From: Caenorhabditis elegans
Taxonomy: Eukaryota > Nematoda > Chromadorea > Rhabditida > Rhabditidae
Assembly (NCBI RefSeq): GCF_000002985.6
Contig: NC_003283.11
Location: forward strand, 8,060,001-8,124,000
Direction of reading: 5' to 3'
Length of the DNA stretch: 64,000 nucleotides
Shown: positions 61,067-64,000 of the stretch, piece by piece
Layout of the letters: each line of letters starts with the position of its first letter
Numbering within the stretch: the first letter of the stretch is position 1
Translations under genes and position numbers: made by a program
Notes under the pieces: generated by a model
Told to the model about the DNA's origin: nothing
The model's input: only the letters and a program-made list of their open reading frames with translations
The model's database searches: none

Positions 61067-63350
61067 ATGATCCAGAACAGAATCTGGATCCTACAAAGCA
61101 TCCATCCTCATTTTTTATTCAATTTTCTCAATAAATTTTATAAGAATCCGAAATCCGTTCTTCCTCCAGTTTTTGGAATTTCATTATCTGCACACAATCT
61201 TATTCAAAAGAGACCGTATTGGGAAATTATTGTTCCAATAATGATTTTTCAGTGGATCCTACTTACTTTCGGTATTCGCCTAACCACGCCTGCTTCAATT
61301 TCTGTAACTTATTCAAAGAACTTGACGACGCAGGAGGAAGTGCAAAATGGTTTGTTAATGAAGCGTCATTATAATTAATTTTGATTAATTTTCAGCAAAA
61401 GAAGAAATAGTTCACTATGTGAATTTGAATGAGACTGTGAACGATATTTCGGCATTGAAAACTGAAGCAAACAAATTGTATAACTCTCATCTGAATGACA
61501 TTGAAGATGCACTTTTTGATTTCAACTCGTAAGTTAATTGAATCAACTGGTGTGTACATTGTGATAGTTCTGTAATATTTGATTGCAAAATGCATTAAAA
61601 TGTAAAAATAGATCAGTAGAATTTTCCAAAGCCTTAAAGTTAGAAATTGCTGCTTCTTTTTCAGCGAGGAAGATCAATACTAATAAAGTATACTTTAAAC
61701 TTTTTCAGATCCCATTGTGCAGTTGAAGAATGGAACAATAACCGCACTGATTCAATACCTCATGAGGACCGACACAAAGAATGGGCCAACCAAAACCTCC
61801 TTAATCGAAAATATTTATATCACGATTCGTTTTCATTATTGGCAGCATTTGTCTACACTGATCAAATCATAGTCACGTTGACAGCGGAGAATAAATTCAA
61901 GTAAGCTGAAAAATAAATTATGTACAGCGTGTTTGATATTCAAATTTTCAGTCAAACAGTATACTGTAGATATTATGATTGTCATCGGAAGGAAATACCT
62001 GATCCATTTAAAACATCTGTCTTCCCTGAATCTACAGTATTTTGTGCTCGTCGGCCTGGTGCAAAGTATATTTCCATTTCAAAAACAACTGAAGAACAAG
62101 CAGAATTACCTATTCCGATTGTCCCAAGAATAGAAAGTGAGAAATGGCTGTGTTAGGGTTTAGTGATTAATGTGAACTTTGTACAGACCCTCCTCACTAT
62201 TTCACAGTTTGTATGGCGACACTTTATGGAGATGAACCAAAGTTTCTGCAAATTGTAGATTTCATAGAATATTATAAACTACAAGGAGCTACATTTTTCC
62301 ATATTTATTTGAGAAATGTTAGCAACTATGATAGAGTATTGTTGGATGATTATGTAAGAACTGGAGATATTGAAATAATAAAAATGCACGATCACTTTTG
62401 GAGAGATGATTTTATGTGGCACAATGCACAGATCAATGTGAGAATGAAAATGGCAGCCTTGATTTAAAATGAATAATTTTAGGATTGCCATCATCGTAGC
62501 AAATTTTTCTCAAAGTGGACAGCAGTTATTGACATCGATGAGAGAATTGAAATGAGATCAGAATCATTTAAAACTATCATCAGCCTCTTAGAGTATGTGA
62601 TTATAACTTTCAAACGGAATTTTGATACTTTCAGTTCAATTCGTGATCCGAACATTGTAAATCTTCATTTTAAAGTTCAATGGGTGATAAAGGGCTCGGA
62701 CACTCCTGCTGAATATGTAAACGAAAAAGAGGTAGGTCAAAACCTGAGTTTTCAAATTGTTTCCTAATAATTTACAATATTCCAGCTGATCGATGAAATT
62801 ATATTCCATAAATACCAAAATACTTCACAAATTGGAGGTTTTTGGAATCAACCTAAATGTATCATTCGACCGGAGAAAATCGGAATGATGACAATCCATG
62901 CACCAATGACGACCTACTCTGGGTTACGAAGATCTCTTGTCAACGAAACTATTGGGGTTGTAAGGTATATTTTCAACTTTGGAAATATATTTCTTTTTAA
63001 ATACGAATTGGTTCCAGGCACTATCGAAATGTAGAACAGCGAGTATTTGCCGGGGCACTTGAAAGAATGATGGTGCATGCTCCATTTAATATATATCCAA
63101 TACCAAAATGGATTGATGAATTACTGACTGACGCGGTATGGTTTCATTCAAATATAATGATAATTTCTATCGAGTAAACATTTTTTTGAGTAGTTTTGAT
63201 TATTGATAATTACGGAATTGGACTATATTAAAATTTTCACTACATTTTCTGTCTCACAACATAGCTCAAAAAAATGTTCTAAACTTTCAGATTTTGAATC
63301 GTGTGAAATGGGTTTACAACGTCGTCGATGTATCTTGCGATAAAAAATAG
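61067..63350 (+). CDS. GT92 (DUF23) glycosyltransferase, truncated by a stop, 535 aa
   Basis: Ten exons: 61067-61349, 61396-61528, 61709-61900, 61952-62136, 62187-62437, 62483-62592, 62635-62731, 62786-62964, 63018-63135 and 63291-63350; 1608 nt. Exons 3-8 match the lengths in the upstream paralogue, whose last exon is here split by a 155-bp intron. It is a type II protein with an 80-residue N-terminus around one TM (IIVPIMIFQWILLTFGI). Core motifs are YCRYYDCHRKE, CARRPGAKYISIS, YGDEPKFLQIVDF, and KWTAVIDIDERIE. The last exon meets TAG at 63348-63350 where the paralogue has a Gln codon. The frame stays open beyond it to 63437 with the conserved HGGI and APCWI residues. The protein therefore loses about 28 residues, or the gene is a recent pseudogene, or the base is a variant. 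Confidence 0.87.
62201..62526 (+). repeat. near-identical tract shared with 59295-59620
   Basis: This is the partner tract of the upstream GT92 gene, covering the same exon-intron-exon segment. Similarity falls off sharply after the AAAGTGGAC shared at the 3' boundary in exon 6. Confidence 0.85.
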
Positions 63351-63453
63351 GCAATCTATCAAATTCATGGTGGAATCAATGCTCCGTGTTGGATAAAAAG
63401 AAAAGAAGATGGAACTAATTTAAGTGATGATGTTTGACATAATTTGGTAATAT

Positions 63454-63459
63454 AATAAA
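63454..63459 (+). terminator. poly(A) signal AATAAA
   Basis: It lies just after the second potential stop (63437) of the second GT92 gene, which suggests the transcript still extends past the premature stop. Confidence 0.55.
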
Positions 63460-63696
63460 ATGAGTTTAACAATTATTTTTTTTTATTTAATTTGGACTAA
63501 TAATGTTATGCATTTTATTTTCTCCAATCCCTAAAGCAAGTATAGTCTTAAGACCCTTTCTCACAAATCCCGGAACCGACGTCTGTATTCAATGTGGCGT
63601 TCATGTGCGCCATCTAGATTTTGCCTCGCTATCTACCTGAAATCTCCATTGCTGCTGCTTTGAATTCATACCACACTCATTTCGCTTCCCGGAAAA

Positions 63697-64000
63697 ATGG
63701 GTCGAGATATCTCCAATACTCCGTTTGCGTGGCAGTCAAAAACGAACACACAAAACCGGTTTTTAAAATTTTTACTTCTTGTCATTATATTATCAGCTCT
63801 ATCATTTTATATTGGGTTCCCAGATTCTAAAAGTGCATCTCCTGTATCAGGTAATTATTCGTTTATTTATAACGTTTTCCCTTTATTTTTGATAGAAAAC
63901 AATATTGAAAAACTCATGTGTGAATATTCAATTTAGAGTTTTAGATAGTGATTTTTACAGATAAGCAACAATATTCTGATCAGCAAAAAGAAGTCGTCAA
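63697..64000 (+). CDS. type II membrane protein, 5' end only, possible third GT92
   Basis: Exon 1 (63697-63850) ends at a phase-1 GTAATT donor. A second exon starts at 63961 after TTTTTACAG and runs off the window (DKQQYSDQQKEVV). The N-terminus MGRDISNTPFAW is followed by one TM (FLKFLLLVIILSALSFYIGF) and a Ser-rich stem. A short cytoplasmic end, one TM and a phase-1 first intron match the layout of both GT92 genes just upstream. The catalytic part is not in the window, so membership is inferred only. Confidence 0.6.

Noticed and set aside
1-64000. tRNA, rRNA, CRISPR arrays, viral genes or bacterial-type operons
   Set aside because: I looked for B-box-like GGTTCGANTCC, direct-repeat arrays and viral polymerase motifs and saw none convincing. 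This is eukaryotic nuclear DNA.

Overview
The window is nematode nuclear DNA, almost certainly Caenorhabditis elegans or a very close relative. It is AT-rich, with short introns (often 42-60 bp) ending in TTTCAG, and it carries large nematode-specific families: str chemoreceptors, F-box/FTH genes and glycosyltransferase family 92. The neighbourhood of a catp-3-like P-type ATPase, a PP1-like phosphatase, a myo-5-like muscle myosin and GT92 genes suggests C. elegans chromosome V. The locus and the gene symbols rest on memory of gene content and were not searched. Coordinates come from hand splicing, and exon sums were checked for divisibility by three.

Layout. 1-12.1 kb: str-type seven-TM receptor genes. 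One is a partial + strand gene (39-317). Four are on the - strand: 873-2174, 5878-7900, 8248-9729 and 10718-12144. A probably broken F-box/FTH gene lies at 3022-4572. 12.1-16.1 kb: about 4 kb with no convincing gene, but with a GC-rich relic and a small hairpin. 16.1-19.8 kb: an Na+/K+-ATPase alpha-like gene (+). 20.4-38.3 kb: six more - strand str genes (20367-21696, 25884-27282, 29319-30645, 30973-32485, 33413-35468, 36394-38339) and a PP1-like phosphatase (24120-25241). 39.6-40.5 kb: a small type I membrane protein with a DSL/EGF-like cysteine module (+). 43.2-46.9 kb: a canonical, odr-10-like str gene (+) whose 2.3-kb first intron holds a complete same-strand gene for a secreted protein. 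49.05-57.84 kb: a complete sarcomeric myosin heavy chain (+, 14 exons, 1974 aa). 58.3-64 kb: two tandem GT92 glycosyltransferase genes and the start of a possible third (+).

How the parts relate. Exon phases are conserved across the str genes, with recurring exon sizes of 85, 79, 135, 142, 129 and 178 bp. This shows repeated local duplication followed by intron loss and decay. The other genes are unrelated single neighbours, not an operon. The points most worth following are: the nested secreted-protein gene, whose poly(A) signal ends 75 bp before the next host exon; a recent gene-conversion tract shared by the two GT92 genes plus a premature stop in the second; a one-base lesion at a str splice site; a 560-bp palindrome in a receptor intron; and altered P-type ATPase core motifs (TGEA and PQGL instead of TGES and PEGL) in the ATPase.
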